Notes under the pieces: model-generated
The model's input: only the letters and a program-made list of their open reading frames with translations
Told to the model about the DNA's origin: nothing
The model's database searches: none
Made by a program: the position numbers and the translations under genes
In this document: positions 17,272 through 25,900 of the stretch, in pieces
Layout of the letters: each line of letters starts with the position of its first letter
How positions within the stretch are numbered: position 1 is the first letter of the stretch
Assembly: GCF_003347515.1 (NCBI RefSeq)
Contig: NZ_QEII01000324.1
Span: forward strand, 550,545 to 614,544
Direction of reading: 5' to 3'
Length of the DNA: 64,000 bases
Origin: Rhodoferax ferrireducens
GTDB taxonomy: Bacteria; Pseudomonadota; Gammaproteobacteria; Burkholderiales; Burkholderiaceae_C

Positions 17272-18192
17272 TCAAGCCACCCGGTGCCAGGTGGTCCACC
17301 AGCGGGGCAGCCAGCCACCGGGTGCCATCAACAGCGAGCTGAAGTACAGCGCCCCGGCGCAGCCGATGATGGTGGGACCCGAGGGCGTATCCAGGTGATA
17401 AGACAGCAGTAGCCCGGCCACCCCGGCGATGGATGCTTGCAAGCTGGCATTCAACAACTGCGCGGGCAGCGTGTCGTGCCACAGCCGGCTGGAGACAGCG
17501 GGCAGCATCATTAAGCCCACCGCCATCAGCGTGCCCAGGGTCTGAAAGCCCGCCACCAGGTTCACCACCACCAGCATCAAAAAGCCCTGCTGCCATACCC
17601 AACTGCCCCGGCTGCCCCAAGCGCCAAAGACGCCCCGGCCCCTGCGGCGGTTGGCATCGAGAAACACCGGATCGAAGGTTTCCAGCACCAGGCCGCGGTA
17701 CATCAGCGCCAGGGCCAGCACGCTCACTGTGGCCACGCCCGCCACCAGCAGCAACCCGGCGCTGTCCACGCCCAGCGCGCTGCCAAACAGGATGTGCAGC
17801 AAATCCAGCTGCGTGCCATGGTTGGAGATCAGGGTCACGCCCAGGGCCAGCGCCACCAGGTAGATGGCCGCCAAGCTGGCGTCTTCCTTGAGTGCGGTGA
17901 ACTTGCTCACGATGCCGGCAATACCTGCCACCAGCATGCCCGCAATCACGCCGCCCAGCGCCATGGCCGAGAGCGACAAACCCGCCACCATGAAGCCGAT
18001 GGCTACCCCCGGCAAGACCGCGTGGCTCAGCGCATCGCCCAGCAGACTCATGCGCCGCAGCGTCAGGAACACGCCCAGCGGGGCGGCGCTGAGCGAGAGC
18101 GCCAGGGTGGCCACGAGCGCGCGGCGCATGAAGGCGAAGTCGGTAAATGGGCCGAGCAACATATCCCACGCGGTGTAAAGCAGTGCGTCCAT
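17272..18192 (-). CDS. znuB: Zinc ABC transporter permease
   Basis: This integral membrane protein of 306 residues has about eight hydrophobic helices of the ABC-3 family. It carries the conserved permease segment RRMSLLGDALSHAVLPGVAIGF, split here by its Gly-Asp pair, and FQTLGTLMAVGLMMLPA. It forms the channel of the ZnuABC importer. It starts 11 bp after the ATPase stop in the same operon. Confidence 0.9.
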   Translation of the reverse strand: MDALLYTAWDMLLGPFTDFAFMRRALVATLALSLSAAPLGVFLTLRRMSLLGDALSHAVLPGVAIGFMVAGLSLSAMALGGVIAGMLVAGIAGIVSKFTALKEDASLAAIYLVALALGVTLISNHGTQLDLLHILFGSALGVDSAGLLLVAGVATVSVLALALMYRGLVLETFDPVFLDANRRRGRGVFGAWGSRGSWVWQQGFLMLVVVNLVAGFQTLGTLMAVGLMMLPAVSSRLWHDTLPAQLLNASLQASIAGVAGLLLSYHLDTPSGPTIIGCAGALYFSSLLMAPGGWLPRWWTTWHRVA

Positions 18193-18202
18193 GCTGTGGC
18201 CC

Positions 18203-19156
18203 TCAGGTCGTTACCGGGTGGGCAGGGCGCGTGGCGTGCGCGCTGGCGCTGAGGCGTTGGACCAACGCGGTGTCGATCTCGCACACCGCCGCCGTCTCGT
18301 CCCAAGCCTCGGCCATGGCGCGGGCGCGCTGCAAGTTGGCCGCGGTCAACACCTCGGCGGTAGACCCCCAGCCCACCAGTTCGCGTGCCAGCAGCAGGGT
18401 TTGCGGAAAGTGCTGGCGCACCTGCGCATCATCGTGCAGCACAGCGATCACGGTGCGCTCCTCTTGGTGCCATTGCTGCACCAGGGCCAGCAGGCCGGCC
18501 GTGGTTTTGCTGTCCATCGCGTTAAAGGGCTCGTCCAGCAAGATGAGGCTGGCGTCCTGCACCAGAATGCGGGCGAACATCACGCGCTGCAATTGCCCCG
18601 CCGAGAGCGAGCCCACCGCACGGCGCTCAAAGCCCTGCAGACCGACCGCGTGCAGCGCCGCGTCCACCCGCGCCAGCATGCTTTGGCTGACGTCGCCAAA
18701 AGCGCCCGCGCTGCCCCAACAACCCAAAAGCACACAGTCCCGCACGTCAATCGGAAAGCCGCGATCAATCTCGCTGAGCTGCGGCAGGTAGGCGATGCGT
18801 CGCTCGTCGGTGTTCAGGGTCAGCGCCCCGCCCGAACGCCCGCCTTCAATCGGCAACAGGCCGACGATGCTTTTGAGCAAGGTGCTTTTGCCCGAGCCAT
18901 TGGGTCCCATCACCGCGGTCAGCGACCCGTGCATGAATTGCCCGCTGATGTGGTGCAGGGCAGGGTGCTGGCGGTAGCTCACCGTCAGGTTGTCCAGCGT
19001 GATAAGAGGAGCCGCCCCGTTCGCGTCCCCGTCCCCGTCATTGCGAGCGCAGCGCGGCAATCCATGGCTCCTGGATTGCCGCGCTGCGCTCGCAACGACG
19101 GACTGTTGCTCAGTGCTCGCAACGACGGACGTCTGAGGTGTTTGATGCGTGTTCAT
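18203..19156 (-). CDS. znuC: Zinc ABC transporter ATPase with repeat-derived N-terminal insert
   Basis: This is a 317-residue ATPase with Walker A GPNGSGKST, signature LSAGQLQRVMFAR and Walker B LILLDEPFNAMD, of the MntB/ZnuC class. The ATPase core begins near ITLDNLTVSY, about 46 residues after the start. The preceding segment is translated from a palindromic repeat (19036-19100), giving VVASAARQSRSHGLPRCARN, a signature I know from translated copies of such repeats. The start at 19156 is supported by the ATGA overlap with the 48-codon gene upstream. The insert is in frame, so the protein is probably functional with an unstructured leader, or translation may start further inside. Confidence 0.85.
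   Translation of the reverse strand: MNTHQTPQTSVVASTEQQSVVASAARQSRSHGLPRCARNDGDGDANGAAPLITLDNLTVSYRQHPALHHISGQFMHGSLTAVMGPNGSGKSTLLKSIVGLLPIEGGRSGGALTLNTDERRIAYLPQLSEIDRGFPIDVRDCVLLGCWGSAGAFGDVSQSMLARVDAALHAVGLQGFERRAVGSLSAGQLQRVMFARILVQDASLILLDEPFNAMDSKTTAGLLALVQQWHQEERTVIAVLHDDAQVRQHFPQTLLLARELVGWGSTAEVLTAANLQRARAMAEAWDETAAVCEIDTALVQRLSASAHATRPAHPVTT
19036..19100. repeat. Long palindromic repeat inside the 5' end of znuC
   Basis: Two 29-nt arms (19036-19064 and 19072-19100) are complementary except for one position and are separated by the 7-nt loop TGGCTCC. The arms contain TTGCGAGCGCAGC and GGCAATCCA, the core of a palindromic repeat known to occur in many unrelated bacteria. It is read through in the znuC frame. 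Confidence 0.85.
19088..19130. repeat. 16-bp direct repeat at the edge of the palindrome
   Basis: GCTCGCAACGACGGAC occurs at 19088-19103 and again at 19115-19130. The second copy is a partial duplicate of the outer right arm of the palindrome, as expected from a tandem or damaged insertion. Confidence 0.7.
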
Positions 19157-19299
19157 AGCGGCGCTGCCTCCACGCTGGCCCACAGCACTGCCAGCCACAG
19201 CAGTAGCAACGCGGGCAGCACCGCCACTACCCGCAACCACGCGGGCCAAGCCAGCACACTGCGGGTTTGACGCTTGAAAAAATCCTGAGGAGATGACAT
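19153..19299 (-). CDS. Small single-pass membrane peptide, first gene of the znu operon
   Basis: An open frame of 48 codons starts with ATG at 19299-19297 and ends with TGA at 19155-19153. The TGA overlaps the znuC start in an ATGA junction. The product begins MSSPQDFFKRQTRSVLAWPA and has a hydrophobic segment of about 20 residues (VVAVLPALLLLWLAVLWA) near residues 24-41, preceded by Arg. The cytoplasmic charged N-terminus and single helix suggest an inner-membrane micropeptide. The precise coupling to znuC and the position directly behind the Zur operators argue that it is a real gene. No Shine-Dalgarno is obvious. The function is unknown; an accessory or regulatory subunit of the importer is possible. 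Confidence 0.6.
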   Translation of the reverse strand: MSSPQDFFKRQTRSVLAWPAWLRVVAVLPALLLLWLAVLWASVEAAPL

Positions 19300-19354
19300 G
19301 AAAAAAACCCGTCTTTACAAAATGCGGGGCGGATAAGCCCTGGCTTGCGGTAAT

Positions 19355-19375
19355 AATGCAATTCGATTGCGATAT
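19355..19375. promoter_or_regulatory. Predicted Zur operator 1
   Basis: A 21-bp site with core dyad GCAAT-TCG-ATTGC, AT-rich ends. It matches operator 2 at 17 of 21 positions and lies in the 128-bp spacer between the divergent znu operon and zur. Confidence 0.7.
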
Positions 19376-19380
19376 ATTCT

Positions 19381-19401
19381 AATGCAACTTGGTTGCGTTA
19401 T
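19381..19401. promoter_or_regulatory. Predicted Zur operator 2
   Basis: Core dyad GCAAC-TTG-GTTGC in the same orientation as operator 1 and 26 bp further on. Together the two sites follow the pattern AATGCAAYTYGRTTGCGWTA. They could control both zur and the znu operon. Confidence 0.7.
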
Positions 19402-19427
19402 TTTGCATTTTGAGATCAAATATCACC

Positions 19428-19976
19428 ATGGCTTCCCTGATTCCCACCCTCGACCCCCGCGCCGATCCCATTGATGCGCTGCTGTCCGCGCACGGCTTGC
19501 GCCGTACCAGCGCGGCGCGCCTGGTGCTGGGCTGGCTGCTGGCGCATCCCGACACCAGCTACACCCATGCCCAGTTGCAGTCGGCCTTGCAGGGTGACAA
19601 CAGCGCATTGGCCGAAGGCGTAACGCTGGACCGGGTGACCCTGTACCGCCTGATTGACCGGCTCACCCAGGTGGGTTTGCTCTTGTGCCGGGTCGATGCC
19701 AACCGGGTACGCCGTTACCAGGCCATGCCGGCCAGCGTGCACGCCATGCCGCACTTCGAATGCCAGAGTTGCCACCGCGACAGCCCCCTGGGTGACGCTC
19801 TGCGGGCCAATGCCATTGACCTGGATCGGGCCGCGCAGACCGCGCTGGATGCGCTCAAAGCCTTGGGTTACCAGGGCATGAGCCTGGACTTCGCGGTGCG
19901 CGGCGTGTGCGTGGACTGCGCCACGGCAACCGTGGACGTGGAGCCCGGCGCGCCCACGTCAGGGTCCGCAGCGTGA
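19428..19976 (+). CDS. zur: Zinc uptake regulator Zur (Fur family)
   Basis: This 182-residue Fur-family repressor has an N-terminal winged helix (LRRTSAARLVLGWLLAHPD, then VTLDRVTLYRLIDRLTQVGLL) and a C-terminal dimerisation domain with two CxxC pairs (CQSC and CVDC) for structural zinc. With zinc bound it should repress uptake genes. It is divergent from the znu operon across two matching operators. Its stop overlaps the start of the next ATPase gene (GTGA at 19973), placing zur and a second ABC system in one operon. Confidence 0.88.
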   Translation: MASLIPTLDPRADPIDALLSAHGLRRTSAARLVLGWLLAHPDTSYTHAQLQSALQGDNSALAEGVTLDRVTLYRLIDRLTQVGLLLCRVDANRVRRYQAMPASVHAMPHFECQSCHRDSPLGDALRANAIDLDRAAQTALDALKALGYQGMSLDFAVRGVCVDCATATVDVEPGAPTSGSAA

Positions 19977-20641
19977 TCCGCACCCACCAGCTCAGCTACC
20001 AGTACCCCGCCGGTCCCTTGCTGGTTTTTCCCGATGTGGACGTGCCGCAAGGCGCGGTGCTCTTGCTCAGCGGCCCCTCGGGCTGCGGCAAGTCGACCTG
20101 GTTGGCGCTGGTGGCCGCCTTGCTGGCGCCCACCGCAGGCACCTTGACGGTCGCTGAGCAAGCGCTGGGTACTCTTAAAAACATAGCTGCTGACGCATGG
20201 CGGGCGAGGGCTATCGGGTTTTTACCTCAAAAATTGCACCTGAGCGCGGCGCTCGACGTGCAGCAGAACCTGGCGCTGGCGCAATGGGCCAGCGGCCAGG
20301 CTGAAGACCCGGCGCGCATCCACGCCGCCCTGAGTGCGCTGGGCGTGCAGGAGCTGGCCCGACGCCGACCGTCGCAGCTCTCGGGCGGTCAGGCGCAGCG
20401 CGTGGCGCTGGCGCGCGCCGTACTGCTGAACCCGCGCGTGATCCTGGCCGACGAGCCCACCGCCAGCCTGGACGACGAAGCCGCATCTGACGCCGTCGGC
20501 CTGCTGCTGGACACGGCCCGCACGCACGGCGCCACCTTGGTCATCGCCACCCACGACGCCCGCGTGGCGGCACTGATTCCGCCGGGTAATAATGGTCAAA
20601 TTGGCTTCCAGCCCTTGCAGCTCCAGCGCAACCAGCTATGA
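19973..20641 (+). CDS. ABC transporter ATPase, LolD/MacB type
   Basis: This 222-residue ATPase has Walker A GPSGCGKST, signature LSGGQAQRVALAR and Walker B VILADEPTASLD. The sequence is closest in style to LolD/MacB ATPases, which pair with FtsX-like permeases. The GTG at 19973 is the start because of the GTGA overlap with zur. Codons around 20183-20218 come from a short interspersed repeat (copy A) inserted in frame between Walker A and the signature. It probably works with the permease at 20652-21854, under zinc control. Confidence 0.85.
   Translation: MIRTHQLSYQYPAGPLLVFPDVDVPQGAVLLLSGPSGCGKSTWLALVAALLAPTAGTLTVAEQALGTLKNIAADAWRARAIGFLPQKLHLSAALDVQQNLALAQWASGQAEDPARIHAALSALGVQELARRRPSQLSGGQAQRVALARAVLLNPRVILADEPTASLDDEAASDAVGLLLDTARTHGATLVIATHDARVAALIPPGNNGQIGFQPLQLQRNQL
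20183..20218 (+). repeat. Short interspersed repeat, copy A, inside an ABC ATPase gene
   Basis: It begins ATAGCTGCTGACGC and has GGGCTATCGGG at its end, aligning without gaps to copies B, C and D. It lies within the coding sequence without breaking the frame. Confidence 0.55.
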
Positions 20642-20651
20642 AAAAAGAAGC

Positions 20652-21854
20652 ATGAAGACCCTTTTTCTGGCCTGGCGCTACCTCTGGTCACGCCCGCTCG
20701 GCGCGGCGCTGAACCTGCTCCTGCTGAGCCTGGGGCTGGCCTCCATCACTTTTTTGCTGCTGGTCGGGCACCAGCTGAACCAGGCCTTCGAGCGCGATCT
20801 GGCGGGTGTTGACCTTGTGGTCGGCGCCAAGGGCAGCCCGATGCAGCTGATTTTGTCGGGTGTGTTCCACATCGACGTGCCGCCGGGCAATGTGCCGCTC
20901 AAGGCGGTGCGGGAGCTGGAGAAGAACCCGCTGGTGGCCAGTCTCATCCCGATCAGCCTGGGTGACAACTTCCGCGGTTTTCGCATCGTCGGCACCTCGC
21001 ACGACTACCTCACGCACTACCAGGCCACGCTGGCGCAAGGTCGTTCATGGGACGCGCCGATGCAGGTGGTGCTGGGCGCGACCGTCGCGCGCAAATTGGG
21101 GCTGGCTGTGGGCAATAGCTTTGTCGGCTCGCACGGCCTGGGCGCTGGCGGCCATACCCATGGCGACAACCCCTATACCGTGACCGGCATTCTGGCGAGC
21201 GGCGGCAGTGTGCTGGACCGGCTGATCCTGACCGACACCGCTTCGGTCTGGAAGGTGCACGAGGACTACACCGCCGTGGACGCGGACGACCGCCAGGTTC
21301 TGGAAGAAGAGCGCGAAGTCACCCTGGCGCTAATCCGCTACAAGACCCCGATGGCGGCGCTGAGCTTGCCGCGCTATGTCAACACCAGCACTGAAATGCA
21401 GGCCGCCGCCCCGGCGCTGGAGATCACCCGGCTCTTGAGCATGCTGGGCATAGGCACCGACGTGCTGCGGGCCTTCGCCGGCGTGTTGCTGCTGACCGCC
21501 GGCCTGAGCGTGTTCATCGCCCTGTGGAGCGCGGTGCGCGAGCGTCGGGCCGATCTGGCGCTGTTGCGCATGCTGGGCGCGCCGCCCTCCAAAGTCGCGG
21601 CCCTGCTGCTGACGGAAGCGCTGTGGCTGGGCGCGCTGGCCGCCGTGCTGGGCGTGGCGGGCGGCCAGGCGCTGGCGGCGCTGATCGGCTGGATGCTGCA
21701 GCTGGACAACTCCTTGCTCATCGGTGGCCTGGTCTGGCCGCCTGAATTGCTGGTGGTGCCCTGTCTGGCCCTGGGCGTGTCGCTGGCGGCGGCTGTTCTG
21801 CCGGCGCTGGGCGCCTATCGTGTGAGTGTGTTTGAACTTCTTCAATCCCGGTAA
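20652..21854 (+). CDS. ABC transporter permease, FtsX/MacB family
   Basis: The 400-residue permease has an N-terminal membrane helix (LNLLLLSLGLASITFLLLVG), a large periplasmic domain of about 240 residues, and three C-terminal helices, the FtsX layout. The sequence GVDLVVGAKGSPMQLILSGV is typical of the group. The ATG at 20652 has AAAGAAG ahead of it. Together with the ATPase it forms a mechanotransmission-type ABC system. Its linkage to zur suggests a role in zinc homeostasis, similar to the Zur-regulated zrg cluster that I recall from Vibrio cholerae. Transport direction is unknown. Confidence 0.82.
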   Translation: MKTLFLAWRYLWSRPLGAALNLLLLSLGLASITFLLLVGHQLNQAFERDLAGVDLVVGAKGSPMQLILSGVFHIDVPPGNVPLKAVRELEKNPLVASLIPISLGDNFRGFRIVGTSHDYLTHYQATLAQGRSWDAPMQVVLGATVARKLGLAVGNSFVGSHGLGAGGHTHGDNPYTVTGILASGGSVLDRLILTDTASVWKVHEDYTAVDADDRQVLEEEREVTLALIRYKTPMAALSLPRYVNTSTEMQAAAPALEITRLLSMLGIGTDVLRAFAGVLLLTAGLSVFIALWSAVRERRADLALLRMLGAPPSKVAALLLTEALWLGALAAVLGVAGGQALAALIGWMLQLDNSLLIGGLVWPPELLVVPCLALGVSLAAAVLPALGAYRVSVFELLQSR

Positions 21855-21868
21855 ATCAAGGTAAATTT

Positions 21869-22117
21869 ATGAAAAAACTGCTTCTGGCCCTCGTATCCAT
21901 TGCGCTGACAGCTACGGTTTGCATAGCAGCTGAAACCCACGGTGACAAGGAAACGAAGGAAGACATCGCGCGTCACCGCGCCATCGCAGCGGCCCACGAA
22001 GGCGTCGCCAAATGCCTGGAATCCGGCAAGCAGGAAGACGTGTGCAACAAGGAGCTGCAAATGGCTTGCAAGGGTCTGGCGATTGGCAAATTTTGCGGAA
22101 TGAAGCACGCGCACTAA
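21869..22117 (+). CDS. Small Cys/His-containing periplasmic protein
   Basis: An 82-residue protein with a signal peptide (MKKLLLALVSIALTATVCIA) and a mature part of about 60 residues. It contains four cysteines with spacing C-x9-C-x7-C-x8-C, a His-rich N-terminus (ETHGDKE...HRAIAAAHEG) and a HAH end. I do not recognise a family. The residues suit two disulfides or metal binding. It lies 14 bp after the permease stop, so it belongs to the zur operon; a periplasmic metal carrier for the ABC system is a plausible guess. Confidence 0.7.
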   Translation: MKKLLLALVSIALTATVCIAAETHGDKETKEDIARHRAIAAAHEGVAKCLESGKQEDVCNKELQMACKGLAIGKFCGMKHAH

Positions 22118-22144
22118 GATAGAAAGATTGTTGGGGGATATGCC

Positions 22145-22672
22145 ATGAAACTTTTTTCCATTACGTCGGCGGTAGGTGTTTTGTCGCTGAGCGCTTGTCT
22201 CCTGCCCTTGGGCGCGCTGGCCCAGTTGAGTCCACCGATTGCGGGTGGTGTGCCCAGCGGCAGCGGCGCCGGCGTGCATAGCCCCAACAGCCCGTTTGCC
22301 CCTTTGCCGGAGCGGGCGGATGTCTTGCCCTGGTCCATGCTGACGGACGTCAAGACCAAGGCGGTCAAGAACCGCCTGCTGCCCGCGTTCCCGGCGCAAG
22401 TGCAGGCATTGAATGACAAAACCCAGCGCATTCAGGGCTTCATGATGCCGTTGGACCCGGGCGAGAAGCAAAAGCACTTTCTGCTCAGTGCCGTGCCGCT
22501 GACCTGCTCGTTCTGCACACCGGGCGGCCCGGAGAGCATGGTCGAAGTCAAGACCAAAACCCCCGTCAAGTACTCGATGGAACCGGTCACCGTGGAAGGC
22601 AAGTTTGCGGTTTTGAACGACGACTCCTACGGTCTGTACTACCGCATCACCGACGCGGTCAGCGTGAAATAG
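22145..22672 (+). CDS. DUF3299 periplasmic protein
   Basis: This 175-residue protein has a signal peptide (MKLFSITSAVGVLSLSACLL). The C-terminal half matches the DUF3299 pattern: RIQGFMMPLDPGEKQKHFLL, LTCSFCTPGGPESMVEV, then VTVEGKFAVLNDDSYGLYYR. A CxxC pair (CSFC) could bind metal or a disulfide. DUF3299 proteins often sit beside LolD/FtsX-type ABC pairs in zinc-controlled clusters, which fits here. A GGGGGA ribosome site precedes the ATG. The sequence LSAC could be a lipobox, so membrane anchoring is possible. Confidence 0.82.
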   Translation: MKLFSITSAVGVLSLSACLLPLGALAQLSPPIAGGVPSGSGAGVHSPNSPFAPLPERADVLPWSMLTDVKTKAVKNRLLPAFPAQVQALNDKTQRIQGFMMPLDPGEKQKHFLLSAVPLTCSFCTPGGPESMVEVKTKTPVKYSMEPVTVEGKFAVLNDDSYGLYYRITDAVSVK

Positions 22673-22819
22673 CGACTTGGTGGCGCTTGCCATCAAATTG
22701 ATAACCTTATCTTTAAGGTGGTTGATCCACGTCAGGCCTGTGTCCGGCCCGGCAGGCGATAGTTGCGTCAAGGGCCGCTGGCATGCGGTCCTGTTCACAA
22801 CTTAATAAGGATTGCCACC

Positions 22820-22963
22820 ATGAAAGCACTCTCCGATCTCTTTTCCACCGACTACGGCCTGATGAGTGTCGCCGGCATCGCGTTCATGATTTGCATGGGT
22901 ATCTGGTTCGTTGCTTTTTTCAAACGCAAAATGAAAGAGGACGCGAAGGCCGCCGGCCTTTGA
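22820..22963 (+). CDS. DUF3149 small membrane protein
   Basis: A 47-residue peptide, MKALSDLFSTDYGLMSVAGI onward, with one hydrophobic helix (IAFMICMGIWFVAFF) and a basic KRKMKEDAK tail, matching DUF3149. AAGGA precedes the ATG. It ends 4 bp before the start of the large GGDEF/EAL sensor gene, so the two are likely co-transcribed. The function is unknown. Confidence 0.75.
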   Translation: MKALSDLFSTDYGLMSVAGIAFMICMGIWFVAFFKRKMKEDAKAAGL

Positions 22964-22967
22964 TCGT

Positions 22968-25900
22968 TTGCCGTTTTTTCGTCAACCTCGCGGGGCCGCC
23001 TCCCGCGCTGGCCCGCATCTCCTGATCTGGCTGTTTGCCACCCTTTTGCTCACGGCAGGGTGGCTGCTGACGTTCAGGACGATTGCGGACGACCGAAGCC
23101 GGACCATTGCTGGCGCAGAAAGTGACCTCGTCAATCTGGGGCGACTCAGCCAGGAGCATGCCGAGCGGACCTTCTTCAGCGCCGACCAGACACTGCGCAT
23201 GGTCTTGGGTCAATACCATGAGCACGGGGGCCAAATTGACCTGAAGGGCATGACCGAACAAGGCGTTTTCGATCCCCGTATTCTTCTGCAGGTGGGCGTG
23301 ATCGATGCGCAAGGCCTGCTGGCGCAGAGCAATCTTCCGTTCAGCGGTCGCGTTGATCTGTCGGATCGCGAGCATTTCAAAGCGCATGTGGCGCCCGGCA
23401 GTAACGCGCTGTTCATCTCCCGTCCGGTGCTCGGACGGGCTTCAGGCAAGTGGTCTATTCAGCTGTCGCGTCGCATCACCCGGAAAAACGGTGAATTTGG
23501 CGGCGTCGTCGTGGCCTCGCTGGACCCGGCTTACTTCACCCATTTCTTCGCCGAACTCTCGCTCGGCCACGAGGGTGTATCTGCCCTGTATGGCTTGAGT
23601 GGCTCGCTGCTCGCCAGGAAGACGCCGAGCGTGGAAACTTTCGAGGGCAATGCAGCCTCCAGCCCGGTATTTTTGCGTGCCGCACAGGGCGAAGAAAACG
23701 GCACGCTCACCTCTCGCTCGGTTGTGGACGGGATTGAGCGCACTTATCACTTCAGAAAGCTGCCGTCCTACCCGCTGCTCGTTGTGACCGGGATGGCCAG
23801 TGCCGACGTGTTCGCCGAGCACGAGCAGGCCAAGGCCTACCTTTTGTGGCAGGCCGGCATCGCCAGTGTCCTGCTGCTCGCGCTCGGCCTCATGTCCTCC
23901 CGCTACGTGGTGGCCCGCCAGCGCCATTCGGCCGCGCAGCAAGGCGCCTTGCTGCAATTGCAGACCATCACCAGCCGCGCGCCGGGGCTTCTGTATGAGT
24001 ATTTGCTGCGCCCGGATGGCAGTTCCTGCTTTCCTTTTGCCAGTGAAGGTCTACGCGAGATCTACGGCCTCAGTCCGCAAGAAGTGGCCGCGGACGCCGC
24101 GCCAATCCTGGCCCTGATCCACCCGGACGATGCGCCAGGCGTTGCTGCCTCGGTCGAAGCCTCGGCCCAGTCGTTGGAGCCTTGGGTGCATGAGTACCGC
24201 GTGCGTGCTGCGGATGGCACCGTGCGCTGGTTGGCCGGCAATGCCATGCCGCAGAAACAGGCCGATGGCTCGGTGCTGTGGCATGGCTTCGTCTTTGATA
24301 CCACGCGGCGCAATCAACACAAGGCGGCGCTGATGGCCGAGCAAGCGCGGCTGCAGGCCACGCTCAGCGCCATACCGGACTTGCTGTTTGAACTCGGGCT
24401 GGACGGGCGAATTTACGCCTACCATTCGCCTCGCGCCGACTTGCTGGCCGCGCCGCCGGAAGATTTCCTCGGCAGAAAGGTCTCGGACATCCTGCCGCCC
24501 GACGCTGCCGCAGTCGGGATGGCGGCCTTGCAGGAGGCGAACGAGTACGGCCACTCAAGCGGCACGCAGTACGCACTGGATCTGCCGCAGGGGAAAATGT
24601 GGTTCGAGCTGTCGGTCGCCCGCAAAGCCAGGCAGGACGATGAAGAACTCCGTTTCATTGTCCTGGCGCGCGACATCACCGAGCGCAAACTCGCTGACGC
24701 CCAACTGCGCATCGCGGCTACCGCCTTCGAGTCGGAGGAGGGCATGTTCATCACCGACCCCAGCGGCCTCATCCTGCGCGTCAACCAGGCTTTTTCCAGA
24801 ATTACCGGTTTTTCCGCCAGTGAGGCCATTGGAAAAAAACCGAGTCTGCTCAGCTCGGGGTGCCACGACGCAGCGTTCTATGCCGCCATGCGGGAGTCCA
24901 TCGAGCAAAGTGGATCGTGGCAGGGCGAGATCTGGAACCGGCGCAGGAATGGCGAAGTGTTTCCCGAGTGGCTGACCATCACCGCCGTCAGGGATGAGCA
25001 GCAAACGGTGACGCACTATGTCTCCACGCTGGCCGACATCACCAAACGCAAGGCCGCCGAAGCTGAAATCCAACAGATGGCTTATTACGATTCGCTCACG
25101 GGCTTGCCCAATCGGCGATTGTTTACCGACCGGCTCCAGCAGGCGCTGGCCAAGGGCGCGCGCCGTCACCGCAACGGCGCTTTGCTTTTCATTGACCTGG
25201 ATAATTTCAAGAACCTCAACGACACCTATGGGCATGACCAGGGCGACATGCTCTTGCGCCAGGTGGCGGAACGGCTGAACTATTGCGTGCGTGACGGTGA
25301 CACGGTGGCGCGCTTTGGCGGTGATGAGTTCGTGGTCATGCTGCAGGATTTGAGCGACAACCCAACCGAGGCCGCCACGCAGGCCCGGGCCGTGGGCCAG
25401 AAGATGCTCGATACCCTGGGCCAGCCCTACCAGTTTGGCCATTTCACCTACCACAGCAGCGCCAGTGTGGGCGTGGCCTTGTTCAACGAAAACCATGACG
25501 CGGTCGACGAGCTGCTCAAGCGTGCCGATCTGGCCCTGTACCAGGCCAAGGATGCGGGGCGCAACACCCTGCGCTTTTTCGATCTCGAATCGCAGACCGC
25601 CCTGACGGCGCGCGCCGAGCTGGAGGCCGACCTGCGTCACAGCCTGCAGGAGCGCGAGTTCCTGCTTTACTACCAGCCGCAGGTGAACGAGCGGGGTCGC
25701 CTGACCGGCGTGGAGGCGCTGCTGCGCTGGTCGCATCCCCGGCGCGGTATGGTGCCGCCGGCGCACTTCATCCCCCTGGCCGAGGACACCGGGCTGATCC
25801 TGCCCCTGGGTCAATGGGTGCTGGAAACGGCCTGCCGCCAGTTACAGCAATGGGCTGTTCAGCCGCATACCGCGCACCTGACCTTGTCGGTCAACGTCAG

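Noticed and set aside
16250..18169. 639-codon frame joining the znuA gene with an upstream stretch
   Set aside because: The N-terminal half is a shadow frame of the permease gene; ZnuA has its own signal peptide at 17179.
22684..22706. Possible further copy of the interspersed repeat (GCGCTTGCCATCAAATTGAT)
   Set aside because: Does not align in register with the four clear copies.
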